Shown: positions 7,264 to 15,611 of the stretch, in pieces
How positions within the stretch are numbered: the first letter of the stretch is position 1
How the letters are laid out: every line of letters starts with the position of its first letter
NCBI GenBank assembly: GCA_002367105.1
Contig: DFCS01000044.1
Coordinates: 436,635 to 464,227, forward strand
Reading direction: 5' to 3'
Source: Hungatella sp. UBA3048
GTDB taxonomy: Bacteria; Bacillota; Clostridia; Lachnospirales; Lachnospiraceae
DNA length: 27,593 bases
Translations under genes and position numbers: made by a program
The notes under the pieces: model-generated
What the model was told of the DNA's origin: nothing
What the model saw: only the letters and a program-made list of their open reading frames with translations
Databases searched by the model: none

Positions 7264-10200
7264 TTAACTTTCTAAATCTTCTTCAATCAGGTTTACAGAT
7301 ACTAGCGTTGAAACGCCCTTTTCCTGCATGGTAATACCATATAGACGGTCTGCAGATAACATGGTACCACGCCTGTGTGTAATAACAATAAACTGAGTAT
7401 ATTTCGTCAGTTTATGCAGGTATTTTGCAAAACGGTCCACGTTGGAATCATCAAGGGCTGCTTCGATCTCGTCAAGTAGGCAGAATGGAGAGGGCTTTAA
7501 GTTTTGGATGGCAAACAGCAGCGCAATTGCCGTCAATGCCTTTTCCCCACCGGAAAGCTGCATCATATTCTGAAGCTTCTTGCCAGGCGGCTGGGATATG
7601 ATTTGAATACCTGCTTCCAGGATATCCTCATCCTCCACCAGCTCTAACGTGCCCCGTCCTCCTCCGAAAAGTTCCTTAAATACTTTATCAAACTCCTGCC
7701 GTATTTCCCGGAATTTCTCCTCGAATTGTTTTCTCATTCCCGTATCCAGTTCATCGATGATCTTTAACAGGGTGCCCTCTGCAGCTACCAGATCATCGTG
7801 CTGGGTCTTCATGAATTCATAGCGCTCTGATACCTCTTTATAATCCTCAATGGCATTGACATTGACATTGCCAAGTTTCCGGATCTCCTCTTTTAAGGAC
7901 TGAATCATACGTTTGATTTCAGGAAGTGATGTCCATTCCTGGTTCTTTAAATCCTTTGCAGTGGAAAAAGTCAGTTCATACTCATTCCACATATAATTGA
8001 CATGGCTCTCCATCCACTCATCCAGCTTTTCCTTCTGGCTTTGCAAACGGAACAGTTCTTTATCCAAAAGGCTGATCCTTCCCGTAAGCTCTTCTCGTTT
8101 TCGGAACAGTTCCTTCTGCTCCCTGGAACTGGTCTCCTTTTGTGTGGACTTCTCATTTATGATGCCTTCCAGTTCTTCTGAGTATACCCTTTCTTCCGCG
8201 ATCCTGCCCTTTAATACCTCAATTTCTTTTTGTTTCTCTTCGATAATGGAGTTAGAACCATGAGTTCCGTTTGAAAGCCCAGAAAGCTCTTCCTCCAGAC
8301 GATGGGTTTCTTCCTTTACACGCCGGATATTTTCCAGTTCAAAATCATCTTTTTGCTTTAAACTTGAGGTTTTCAGCTGAACGGACGATAAGTCCTTAGA
8401 ATATTGCTCCCGGTCTGCCCTGGCCGTTTCAAGACGGCCGTTTAAACGTTCCAGCTCTGCGGCCGTTTCCTGATTCTGTGTTCCCAGCTTATCAATGGCT
8501 GATAGAAGCTCCTGCTGGCTGACACTGATTTCACGTATCTGTACTTCAAGCTGGCCGTTTTCCCGCTCTAAGTCTCCGTAAGATTCCTTGATCTCTTCTT
8601 TTTTATCTTCGATCCTGCGTATATTTATTTTAACCGTATTTTGCTTTAAATAAAGCTGCTGTTTTTCCGCCCGGATCTTTTCCAGTTCTTCCCTGCATTC
8701 CCCAAGGAGTCCCTCGTTTAACACCAGTTCTTTTTCCAGCCGTTCCACATCAGAAAGAGCCTTTGAGCAGATCTCTTCCAGTTCCTCCATCTCACGCTTA
8801 CGTCCTAAAAGATTGCTGGAATTTTTAAAGGCACCGCCCGTCATGGATCCGCCTACACTGAGAAGCTCTCCTTCCAGCGTAACGATCCTGAAAGAATACT
8901 GGAACTTTTTTGCAAGTGCAATGGCGTGTTCAATGGTATCTACCACAACCACACGGCCCAGCAGATAATTTAAAAGGCCTTTATACCGGTCTTCCGCTTC
9001 CACCAGGGTATTAGCAAGTCCCAATACTCCCGGTTCCGTAAGAGCCCTGTCCTGGCGGAAGGAATCCCTGTTGCCAACGCTGGTTAGGGGAAGGAAGGTG
9101 GCTCTTCCATACCGGTTTTTCTTTAGATATTCAATAAGCTGCTTGGCAGTTTCTTCGGAATCAGTCACAATATTCTGAATGCTTCCGCCAAGAGCGGTCT
9201 CAATGGCAATTTCATATTTTTTCGGCACCTTGACCAGATCCGCTACAACCCCATGGATGCCATGGATCCTGTCCCTTACCTCCATGATACGGCGAATGCT
9301 GCCGCCATAGCCTTCGTACCGCTCAGCTATATTTCTTAAAGACTCCAGCTTTGTATAACTGGTATGATATTCCTGCTGTTTGTCATTTAAGTTCTTATTA
9401 AGCCTTTTGACCTCGCCTTCCAGCTCCTCAGCCCGGTTCTCACTGAACGCCTGGGCTTCCTGGCTTTCTGAGATTTTGGTTTCTGTCTCATCTGCTTCCT
9501 TTTGAAGAGCTTCCAGCCGTTCATCCTGCTCTGACTCATCACTTTTAAACTTTAAAAGCTTCTGGCAAACCTCAGAACGGCGTACATTCACCTGTTCCAG
9601 CATGGTTTCATACCGCTGCTGTTTTGCGGTTAAGGAAGCTTTTTCATTGAGGATATCAATGATGCCGCTCTTTCCTTCCTCAATCTGCTGTTCAAAAAGA
9701 TGGATTTTCTCATCTTCTGAATTGAGGACTTCTTCCGCATCTTTCAGTTCATTTACTGCGGATTTTACCTGATCGGCAATCAGGGAACGTTCTTCTTCAT
9801 AAGTAGCAGCCTGAGACATTTTCATCTGAATTTCAGCCTGAATAGCTCTCATGCGCCCGGCAATGTGCTCCGCATTCATCTGTTCCGTATTGATTTGTTC
9901 TTTTAGAACGTTGATCCGGCCTTCCAGACTTCCCATTTCCATATTGGATTTATTTTTCTCATTGCCGGCCTTGCTGATAGCCTCCTCAAGCTCCGCTAAA
10001 TATGTATCCAGAACATCATATTCTTCCCTGATGCCCTCTGATGTCTGCTTTGCATCCTCCAGATCACGCGCTACAATGGTTTCCTTTTCCTGGTTTTCCT
10101 TCATCTGTACCTGGATTCCCTCAGTCTCCATCAGGAATTGGTTAACATCGTACTTTTTTAAATCTTCTTTTAAACGGAGATATTCTTTTGCCGCCTCAGA

Positions 10201-10824
10201 TTGCCTTGCCAGGGGGCCTACCTGCTTTTCAAGCTCTGTGAGAATGTCGTTGACACGGATGAGGTTTTGTTTTTCGTCTTCAAGCTTTTTCTGTGCGATA
10301 AGCTTGCGCCTTTTAAATTTAACAATGCCGGCGGCCTCATCAAATAATTCTCTTCGCTCCTCCGGCTTTCCGCTTAATATCTTATCAATCTGTCCCTGTC
10401 CGATAATGGAATAGCCTTCCTTACCGATTCCGGTATCATAAAACAATTCATAAATATCCTTTAAACGGCAGGCACTGCCATTGATCATGTACTCGCTTTC
10501 GCCGGAACGGTAAACCCTTCTCGATACCGTTACCTGGTCATAATCAATGGCCAGATGATGATCGGAATTATCAAGGGTAATGGCAACATAGGCAAAGCCC
10601 TGAGGTTTTCTCAGTTCCGTTCCGGAGAAAATCACATCCTGCATGTTGGAGCTTCGAAGCTGCTTTACCTTTTGTTCCCCAAGCACCCAGCGCACAGCAT
10701 CAGCGACATTGCTCTTGCCGCTGCCGTTAGGGCCTACGATGCCGGTGATCCCATTATGAAATTCAAAGACGATCTTATTGGCAAAAGATTTAAAACCCTG
10801 GATTTCAATACTTTTTAAATACAT
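7264..10824 (-). CDS. smc: Chromosome segregation ATPase SMC
   Basis: Condensin core subunit that, with ScpA and ScpB, extrudes DNA loops and organises the chromosome. At 1186 residues it has the normal bacterial length. The N-terminal head has Walker A GPNGSGKSNVADAV (31-44). A coiled coil rich in Glu, Lys and Gln follows to ~500. The hinge occupies about 515-660, ending with GGSMTGGAF. The second coiled coil runs to ~1000, and the C-terminal head has the signature LSGGEKALTAIALLF and Walker B CLLDEIEAALDD. ATG 10824 has only a weak ribosome binding site; the 46-bp spacer after rnc has no terminator, so it should share the rnc transcript. scpA and scpB are not here, as expected in Firmicutes. 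Confidence 0.98.
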   Translation of the reverse strand: MYLKSIEIQGFKSFANKIVFEFHNGITGIVGPNGSGKSNVADAVRWVLGEQKVKQLRSSNMQDVIFSGTELRKPQGFAYVAITLDNSDHHLAIDYDQVTVSRRVYRSGESEYMINGSACRLKDIYELFYDTGIGKEGYSIIGQGQIDKILSGKPEERRELFDEAAGIVKFKRRKLIAQKKLEDEKQNLIRVNDILTELEKQVGPLARQSEAAKEYLRLKEDLKKYDVNQFLMETEGIQVQMKENQEKETIVARDLEDAKQTSEGIREEYDVLDTYLAELEEAISKAGNEKNKSNMEMGSLEGRINVLKEQINTEQMNAEHIAGRMRAIQAEIQMKMSQAATYEEERSLIADQVKSAVNELKDAEEVLNSEDEKIHLFEQQIEEGKSGIIDILNEKASLTAKQQRYETMLEQVNVRRSEVCQKLLKFKSDESEQDERLEALQKEADETETKISESQEAQAFSENRAEELEGEVKRLNKNLNDKQQEYHTSYTKLESLRNIAERYEGYGGSIRRIMEVRDRIHGIHGVVADLVKVPKKYEIAIETALGGSIQNIVTDSEETAKQLIEYLKKNRYGRATFLPLTSVGNRDSFRQDRALTEPGVLGLANTLVEAEDRYKGLLNYLLGRVVVVDTIEHAIALAKKFQYSFRIVTLEGELLSVGGSMTGGAFKNSSNLLGRKREMEELEEICSKALSDVERLEKELVLNEGLLGECREELEKIRAEKQQLYLKQNTVKINIRRIEDKKEEIKESYGDLERENGQLEVQIREISVSQQELLSAIDKLGTQNQETAAELERLNGRLETARADREQYSKDLSSVQLKTSSLKQKDDFELENIRRVKEETHRLEEELSGLSNGTHGSNSIIEEKQKEIEVLKGRIAEERVYSEELEGIINEKSTQKETSSREQKELFRKREELTGRISLLDKELFRLQSQKEKLDEWMESHVNYMWNEYELTFSTAKDLKNQEWTSLPEIKRMIQSLKEEIRKLGNVNVNAIEDYKEVSERYEFMKTQHDDLVAAEGTLLKIIDELDTGMRKQFEEKFREIRQEFDKVFKELFGGGRGTLELVEDEDILEAGIQIISQPPGKKLQNMMQLSGGEKALTAIALLFAIQNLKPSPFCLLDEIEAALDDSNVDRFAKYLHKLTKYTQFIVITHRRGTMLSADRLYGITMQEKGVSTLVSVNLIEEDLES

Positions 10825-10870
10825 AGTTCACGCCGACAGGCTCTACTGGTCCTGCCCTTTCTTTTCCTTA

Positions 10871-11602
10871 TTATTGTCCATGTTCTTTGGACATAGAGGT
10901 ATGCCCGCAGGTTGTATCCATATGCTTAAGGCGGAGAATTCCATGATAGGCAGCCACCTGCTCCGCCGCCTTTTTCGTCCGTCCGGTCCCCTGACCGATT
11001 ATCTCCTGGCCTATCAGGACCTGAGACTCAAATACCTTGTTATGATCCGGTCCTTCTTCCCGTAAAAGCTCATAGCTTAAGGGCTCGTCCGTCTTACTCT
11101 GCACGATCTCCTGCAAGATAGTCTTGCTATCATAAAAGAGCTGCTTATGTTCCAGATCATTCATGATGAATCGAAGGATAAACTCTTTTGCATTAGCAAA
11201 ACCACCGTCCAGATAAATGGCCCCAATCAGCGCTTCCATAGCATCAGATACGATCGATGCACGCCCTCTGCCCCCGGTGGCTTCTTCCCCCTTGCCTAAA
11301 AGCAAGTATTCTCCAAGCCTTATATCCTCTGCACAATAGGCAAGAGTCGGTTCACAGACGATGCTGGCACGTATCTTTGTCAAATCCCCCTCCGGCTTGT
11401 CCGGATACTTGTGATACAGACAGTCACTGGAAACTACTTCCAGCACAGAGTCTCCCAAAAATTCCAGGCGTTCGTTGCATTCCAGCTTATTTAACCGGTG
11501 TTCATTGGCATAGGAGCTGTGTGTCATGGCCTGTGTCATGAGATGGCTGTCCGAAAAACGGTAGCCGATACGCTCCTCCAGTTCTTTTAATTTCCTGCTC
11601 AT
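10871..11602 (-). CDS. rnc: Ribonuclease III
   Basis: Double-strand-specific endoribonuclease that processes rRNA precursors and structured mRNAs. The family signature NERLEFLGDSVLEVV is at about residues 43-57 and the second catalytic segment DAMEALIGAIYLDGG at about 120-134, supplying the Asp and Glu residues that hold Mg2+. A C-terminal dsRNA-binding domain follows (~158-230), with GQGTGRTKKAAEQVAAYHG. The frame starts with two ATG codons at 11605 and 11602; I chose 11602 because AAGAGG is 6 nt before it and only 3 nt before the first. It gives 243 residues. A stem-loop 27 nt upstream could be a cleavage or attenuation site. smc follows in the same operon. Confidence 0.96.
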   Translation of the reverse strand: MSRKLKELEERIGYRFSDSHLMTQAMTHSSYANEHRLNKLECNERLEFLGDSVLEVVSSDCLYHKYPDKPEGDLTKIRASIVCEPTLAYCAEDIRLGEYLLLGKGEEATGGRGRASIVSDAMEALIGAIYLDGGFANAKEFILRFIMNDLEHKQLFYDSKTILQEIVQSKTDEPLSYELLREEGPDHNKVFESQVLIGQEIIGQGTGRTKKAAEQVAAYHGILRLKHMDTTCGHTSMSKEHGQ

Positions 11603-11629
11603 CATACACCTCTTCTCTTTATGAAAGAA

Positions 11630-11666
11630 GGTGCTGCGGACAGACTAAAAAGTCCCCGGCAGCACC
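11630..11666 (-). promoter_or_regulatory. Stem-loop between acpP and rnc
   Basis: On the minus strand an 8-bp GGTGCTGC/GCAGCACC stem is continued, after a 3-nt CGG bulge, by GGAC/GTCC with a T-rich loop. It starts 8 nt after the acpP stop and ends 27 nt before the rnc start. The following TTCTTTC is too poor in T for a strong terminator. It could be a leaky terminator that keeps acpP expression above rnc, or a target of RNase III itself. The structure is visible; the function is inferred. Confidence 0.6.
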
Positions 11667-11674
11667 CACATCTA

Positions 11675-11905
11675 TTAATTTAAAGCATTCTTGATCTGTT
11701 CTACTGCATCACTGACACTTACGATGTTTTCTGCCACTTCTGTTGGAATCTCAATATCAAATTCCTCCTCAATGCCCATAATGATCTGGAACACATCAAG
11801 GGAGTCAGCGCCAAGGTCATCCACAAATGTGGAGTTCATGAACACCTCATCCGGCTCAATATTTAACACCTCTGCAATTATGTTCTGTAACTTCTCAAAT
11901 TCCAT
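11675..11905 (-). CDS. acpP: Acyl carrier protein
   Basis: Acidic four-helix protein of 76 residues that carries growing fatty acyl chains on a 4'-phosphopantetheine arm. The attachment site is Ser35 in GADSLDVFQ, the conserved DSL motif. I chose ATG 11905 rather than the upstream in-frame ATG at 11944: the product then starts MEFEKLQNIIAEVLNI like known ACPs, AGGAAGG lies just upstream, and the gene no longer overlaps plsX. The gap to plsX is 19 bp. Its position between plsX and rnc is common in Firmicutes and links it to the PlsX substrate, acyl-ACP. A stem-loop follows directly. Confidence 0.95.
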   Translation of the reverse strand: MEFEKLQNIIAEVLNIEPDEVFMNSTFVDDLGADSLDVFQIIMGIEEEFDIEIPTEVAENIVSVSDAVEQIKNALN

Positions 11906-11924
11906 CTCTTTTCCTTCCTCTCTC

Positions 11925-12941
11925 CTATTCTTGATTTTCATCATTCTTTTTAAGACTTTCTCTTATCTTATCATTAATTCCCTGTTCTTTGAAGGTCACG
12001 CACTGAAGTATGGAGTTCTTCACTTCTGTTGCCTTTGAATTCCCATGGGTTTTAACAACCAAGCCATTCAGTCCCAGAAGCGGCGCTCCGCCGTGCTGAG
12101 ATGCATCAAATGATTTTAGGCTTTCCTTCAAAGCAGGTTTTACAAGAAGAGCTCCGATTTTGCTCCTTAAACTTCCCATCATACCGCGTTTTACCTTATC
12201 GATTAAGGTTGCTCCTACTCCTTCGTAAAGCTTTAAGATTACATTGCCTACAAATGCCTCACAAACAATGACATCTGCACCGCCATGCGGAATCTCCCTG
12301 GCTTCAATGCTTCCGGTAAAATGGATATCCTTGCACTCCTTTAACAGTGGATAAGTTTCTTTTACAAGCGCATTTCCCTTTTCCTCTTCTGCGCCGATAT
12401 TAACGATAGCCACTCTTGGATTCTTTATTCCCACTACATGCTCCATGTAAAGGGATCCCATCCTGGCAAACTGTACCAAATGGGACGGTCTCGCATCCAC
12501 ATTGGCTCCGCAGTCAATCAGCAGGGAAACGCCTTTTTCCGTTGGGATAAGCGGTGCAAGCGGTGGTCGTTCCACCCCTCTTATCCGTCCGACAATCACC
12601 TGTCCGCCAACCAGTATAGCGCCCGAACTGCCAGCCGATACAAAAGCATCCGCTTCCTTTTGTTTTACCAGATTCATTCCCACAACGATGGAAGAATCTT
12701 TCTTCTTTCGTATGGCGTTAACCGGAGGTTCATCCGTCTCGATTACCTCTGACGCATTCACAATCTGTATCTGATCCTTTTGAAACGTATGCTTCTTCAG
12801 CTCTTCCGATACAATATGCTCCTGCCCTACTAAGAGAACCTGAACTTCTTTATTCGCGTTTACCGCCTCCACGGCTCCGGCAACCATCTCCACCGGTGCA
12901 TAGTCGCCGCCCATGGCGTCAACAGCTACTTTTATCATCAT
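11925..12941 (-). CDS. plsX: Phosphate acyltransferase PlsX
   Basis: Peripheral membrane enzyme that converts acyl-ACP and phosphate to acyl-phosphate, the donor PlsY uses to start phospholipid synthesis. The 338 residues show the family pattern: VAVDAMGGDYAP at the N-terminus, a conserved SAGSSGAILVGG segment near 101-112, VSLLIDCGANVDARP, and VCEAFVGNVILKLYEGVG. Two adjacent ATG codons (12941, 12938) follow AAAGGAG; either is possible. A promoter lies 41-69 nt upstream, and the gene heads the operon plsX-acpP-rnc-smc-ftsY-ilvA. rpmF, which often precedes plsX, is absent; a MATE exporter gene is there instead. Confidence 0.97.
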   Translation of the reverse strand: MMIKVAVDAMGGDYAPVEMVAGAVEAVNANKEVQVLLVGQEHIVSEELKKHTFQKDQIQIVNASEVIETDEPPVNAIRKKKDSSIVVGMNLVKQKEADAFVSAGSSGAILVGGQVIVGRIRGVERPPLAPLIPTEKGVSLLIDCGANVDARPSHLVQFARMGSLYMEHVVGIKNPRVAIVNIGAEEEKGNALVKETYPLLKECKDIHFTGSIEAREIPHGGADVIVCEAFVGNVILKLYEGVGATLIDKVKRGMMGSLRSKIGALLVKPALKESLKSFDASQHGGAPLLGLNGLVVKTHGNSKATEVKNSILQCVTFKEQGINDKIRESLKKNDENQE

Positions 12942-12981
12942 GATTCTCCTTTCACATATCGCCTAAGATAATCTATTACAT

Positions 12982-13010
12982 AATATACTAAATATTATAC
13001 TATAAATCAA
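12982..13010 (-). promoter_or_regulatory. Promoter for the plsX operon
   Basis: TTGATT (13010-13005) and TATATT (12987-12982) are 17 bp apart on the minus strand, in a very AT-rich 86-bp gap. The leader would be about 35 nt. The similar TATAAT at 12999-12994 lacks a matching -35. No FapR-like palindrome was recognised by eye. Confidence 0.6.
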
Positions 13011-13027
13011 TAATAATATTGAGAAAT

Positions 13028-14383
13028 TTAAATGCTTCTGGAAACCATGCTTTTTTCCACCTTTTTCATAACGAACAGATAGGAAATTCCTGTAAACAGT
13101 GCAGCACTGACCCAGGCCGCCGGGTCACAGGCACAGGATAAAGGAAAGCTGAGTAAGCGCATGGCCAAAGCAGCAGTCACGAGCCTGGCCACAAGCTCCG
13201 CCACTCCGCCCATCATGGGAAGAAGGCCATAGCCGCAGCCCTGCATGGTATTTCTGAATATGAAAATCGTTCCCAAAGGAATATAAAAGGCCGCGCACAG
13301 ATAGACATAGGTTTTAGCCCATGGCAGCATAGTCGTAATATCCACATCCCCGGAAAAAAAGAGTCTTAAGGCAAAGGGGATCGTCAGACAGATGACGGCC
13401 GAACAGAGCACAGAATAGACGGTGCTTATCCTCAGCGCAATCTTCACACCATAACGGATTCTTTTAATATCTCCTTTTCCGTAGTTCTGCCCGGAATAAG
13501 TGGCCATAGTCTGCCCCGTGGCAAACATCCCCTGTATCACAAGATTCTGAAACTTGTTGGCCGCCGTATACGCTGCAACCGCCGTTGAACCGAATAAGTT
13601 AATGGCAGACTGCATGATTATGGTTCCTGAAGCTGTGATCCCAAACTGGAGGGCCATGGGAATCCCCACGGAAAGCTGATGTCTGGTATCCGCACTGGTA
13701 AGCTTCCACTGGTTCCTGTCAGGAGACAAAGCCGGGACCTTCTTATAGATATATATAATACAAAGAATCGCAGAGATCCCCTGTGATACATTCGTGGCCC
13801 ATGCCGATCCTGCCACTCCCATTTGAAAGACGATAACAAAAAGAAGGTTTAATACTAAATTCAAACCTGAGGAAAACGCCAGAAACAAGAGAGGTACCCG
13901 GCTGTTTCCTACTGCTCTTAAGAAGGAAGAAAACAGGTTATAGAATATATTGGCAACGATACCAATGCAAATGATTGAAATATAGGTATAAGCATCTGCA
14001 AAAATATTATCTGGCGTATTCATCAACCGGAGCAGAGGTTTCATGAAAAAAAGGCTTATGGCAGTCATGATTATTATAACAAAGACAGACAGGATGGTGC
14101 CATTGGCTACGGAATGCTTTGCCCCCTTTTCATCACCCGCCCCAAACCTCTGACTGGTGAGGACCGTAAATCCCGTACTCATTCCCTGAGAAAATCCAAT
14201 GACTAAAAACATGATGGTTCCCGTTGAGCCAACCGCCGCCAACGCGTCAGGCCCAACAAAACGGCCTACAACAATGGTATCCACCATATTATAGAGCTGT
14301 TGGAAAATATTACCGAGGAAAAGGGGAAGCGTAAATTTTAAAATGACGGAAAGAGGATTTCCTCTTGTCATATCAGTTTCCAT
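13028..14383 (-). CDS. MATE-family multidrug/sodium exporter
   Basis: Polytopic inner-membrane protein of 451 residues with twelve predicted helices in two pseudo-symmetric halves. It would export organic cations or metabolites in exchange for Na+ or H+. The start of the fold, LSVILKFTLPLFLGNIFQQL then YNMVDTIVVGRFVG, is typical of the DinF/NorM-like MATE group in clostridia. I chose ATG 14383, which has AAAGGAT 7 nt upstream. The frame could extend to TTG 14434, but that has no ribosome binding site and sits against a predicted -10 box. It lies downstream of the ROK gene with its own promoter, so its link to sugar uptake is only positional. The substrate is unknown. Confidence 0.92.
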   Translation of the reverse strand: METDMTRGNPLSVILKFTLPLFLGNIFQQLYNMVDTIVVGRFVGPDALAAVGSTGTIMFLVIGFSQGMSTGFTVLTSQRFGAGDEKGAKHSVANGTILSVFVIIIMTAISLFFMKPLLRLMNTPDNIFADAYTYISIICIGIVANIFYNLFSSFLRAVGNSRVPLLFLAFSSGLNLVLNLLFVIVFQMGVAGSAWATNVSQGISAILCIIYIYKKVPALSPDRNQWKLTSADTRHQLSVGIPMALQFGITASGTIIMQSAINLFGSTAVAAYTAANKFQNLVIQGMFATGQTMATYSGQNYGKGDIKRIRYGVKIALRISTVYSVLCSAVICLTIPFALRLFFSGDVDITTMLPWAKTYVYLCAAFYIPLGTIFIFRNTMQGCGYGLLPMMGGVAELVARLVTAALAMRLLSFPLSCACDPAAWVSAALFTGISYLFVMKKVEKSMVSRSI

Positions 14384-14439
14384 AATTTTTATCCTTTGAT
14401 CACGTATTGCACCAACTTTTTCCAGGTAGCGCAAACGTT

Positions 14440-14468
14440 ATTTTACCATGTTCCTTGTCCGTTGTCAC
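14440..14468 (-). promoter_or_regulatory. Promoter for the MATE gene
   Basis: GTGACA (14468-14463) and TAAAAT (14445-14440) on the minus strand are 17 bp apart. Transcription would start near 14433, leaving a leader of about 50 nt before ATG 14383, which supports the internal start chosen for the exporter. Confidence 0.55.
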
Positions 14469-14494
14469 CGTTCTTTTTAAAAATATAGAAAGTT

Positions 14495-15451
14495 TTATTC
14501 ATAAACTGCAGCCATAACGGCTCCATAATCCCCGATCCTCTCCCCTAACTGGGCAGGCACGATTCTGCACGCAGCTGCGGAAGAGGCAAGAGCCTCCCTG
14601 CGGATTTCCTCCCACATGGATGGTTCCATGAATTCGTGGGTTCTGGCGTATATACTGCCGGCTACTATTACCTCCGGATTCAGGATATCAATGAGCATGG
14701 ACAATCCTTTTCCGAAATACGTTCCCGACTCTTTCAGTAATTCTGCGGCATCTTTATGACCTGCTCCAGCAGCCTCAGCCACATCCTTTGCCTTGATTTC
14801 CTCCTTTTCTCCAGTCTGGAAGGAGGCCTTTTTCCCCTCTTTTTCCATTTGCTTTGCTTTATCTATTGCCATTTGCCTGATTCCTCCCCCGCTGCAAAAT
14901 CCTTCCAGGCTCCCCGCCTTTCCATATCCAACCGGCCCGTCCTCTTCCAGGCGGACATGGCCGACTTCTCCTGCCATGCCGCAGGCACCTGTATATAAAC
15001 GCCCATTCAAAATCAGCCCTGCGCCCAGACCGGTCCCAAAGGTGAGAAATATCATATGAAGAGATCCTTTTCCCGCCCCATATTTCCATTCGGCAAGGGC
15101 GCAGGCATCGGCGTCGTTTAACATCCTGGCAGGCATCCGGAGCTTATCCGACAGATAAGAAACAATGGGAACTGAAACCCATCCCGGCAGGTTAGGAGGA
15201 GAACAGATGATCATGCGGTCAGGACTCAAAGGTCCTCCGCAGGATATTCCAATACGGCAATCGGACCGGGAAACCCCATGAGTCTCCAGCATACTTTCCC
15301 CATAAACGCATAACGTATCTAACACTGCTCTCCAGTCTGATGTTGTCTGCATTTCCTTCCGGTCGTTCCATATAATTGTTTCACCCTCCAGCCGGCAAAG
15401 AAACACCGCGCACTTTGTTCCTCCAATATCAAATCCCATGATATGCATCAT
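14495..15451 (-). CDS. ROK-family sugar kinase, zinc cysteines missing
   Basis: Cytoplasmic protein of 318 residues with the ROK/ASKHA fold and no N-terminal helix-turn-helix, so more likely a sugar kinase than a NagC/XylR-type repressor. ATP phosphate loop GFDIGGTK (6-13), catalytic Asp113 in LNDADACALAEW, second phosphate motif FGTGLGAGLILNG (138-150), and GEVGH (161-165). The family's zinc motif, CxCGxxGCxE, reads VGYGKAGSLE here (174-183): all three Cys are replaced by Val174, Tyr176 and Ser181, though His165 remains. It lies 160 bp downstream of the sugar-binding protein gene, consistent with phosphorylating the imported sugar. ATG 15451 or 15448 may be used, after GAGGT. The sugar is unknown. 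Confidence 0.88.
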   Translation of the reverse strand: MMHIMGFDIGGTKCAVFLCRLEGETIIWNDRKEMQTTSDWRAVLDTLCVYGESMLETHGVSRSDCRIGISCGGPLSPDRMIICSPPNLPGWVSVPIVSYLSDKLRMPARMLNDADACALAEWKYGAGKGSLHMIFLTFGTGLGAGLILNGRLYTGACGMAGEVGHVRLEEDGPVGYGKAGSLEGFCSGGGIRQMAIDKAKQMEKEGKKASFQTGEKEEIKAKDVAEAAGAGHKDAAELLKESGTYFGKGLSMLIDILNPEVIVAGSIYARTHEFMEPSMWEEIRREALASSAAACRIVPAQLGERIGDYGAVMAAVYE

Positions 15452-15543
15452 AATACCTCAGCCTTCTATTATTATAAGTAAGTTCAATTCGCCTGGCTGC
15501 TGGCCAATCGGCCATCTTGCCTTCAATAAGCAAATATGCCAAC

Positions 15544-15574
15544 AGAGCAGGAACCGACGGACCGGCCCTGCTCT
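15544..15574 (-). terminator. Stem-loop between binding-protein and ROK genes
   Basis: AGAGCAGG (15544-15551) pairs with CCTGCTCT (15567-15574), 8 bp, enclosing a GC-rich 15-nt loop. No T-tract follows on the minus strand. Structures like this behind binding-protein genes often stabilise the upstream mRNA and reduce read-through. A small TGGCC/GGCCA hairpin lies nearby at 15501-15514. Confidence 0.35.
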
Positions 15575-15611
15575 TTCCCTGTTATAAAATGGATCTGCGT
15601 TTAAATCTCAA

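Noticed and set aside
9851..10414. Plus-strand ORF of 187 codons
   Set aside because: Fully antisense to the smc coiled coil; a Ser-rich product is the usual shadow of a Glu/Lys-rich coiled coil.
15501..15514. TGGCC/GGCCA hairpin
   Set aside because: Only 5 bp with no T-tract; too small to call a terminator or operator by itself.
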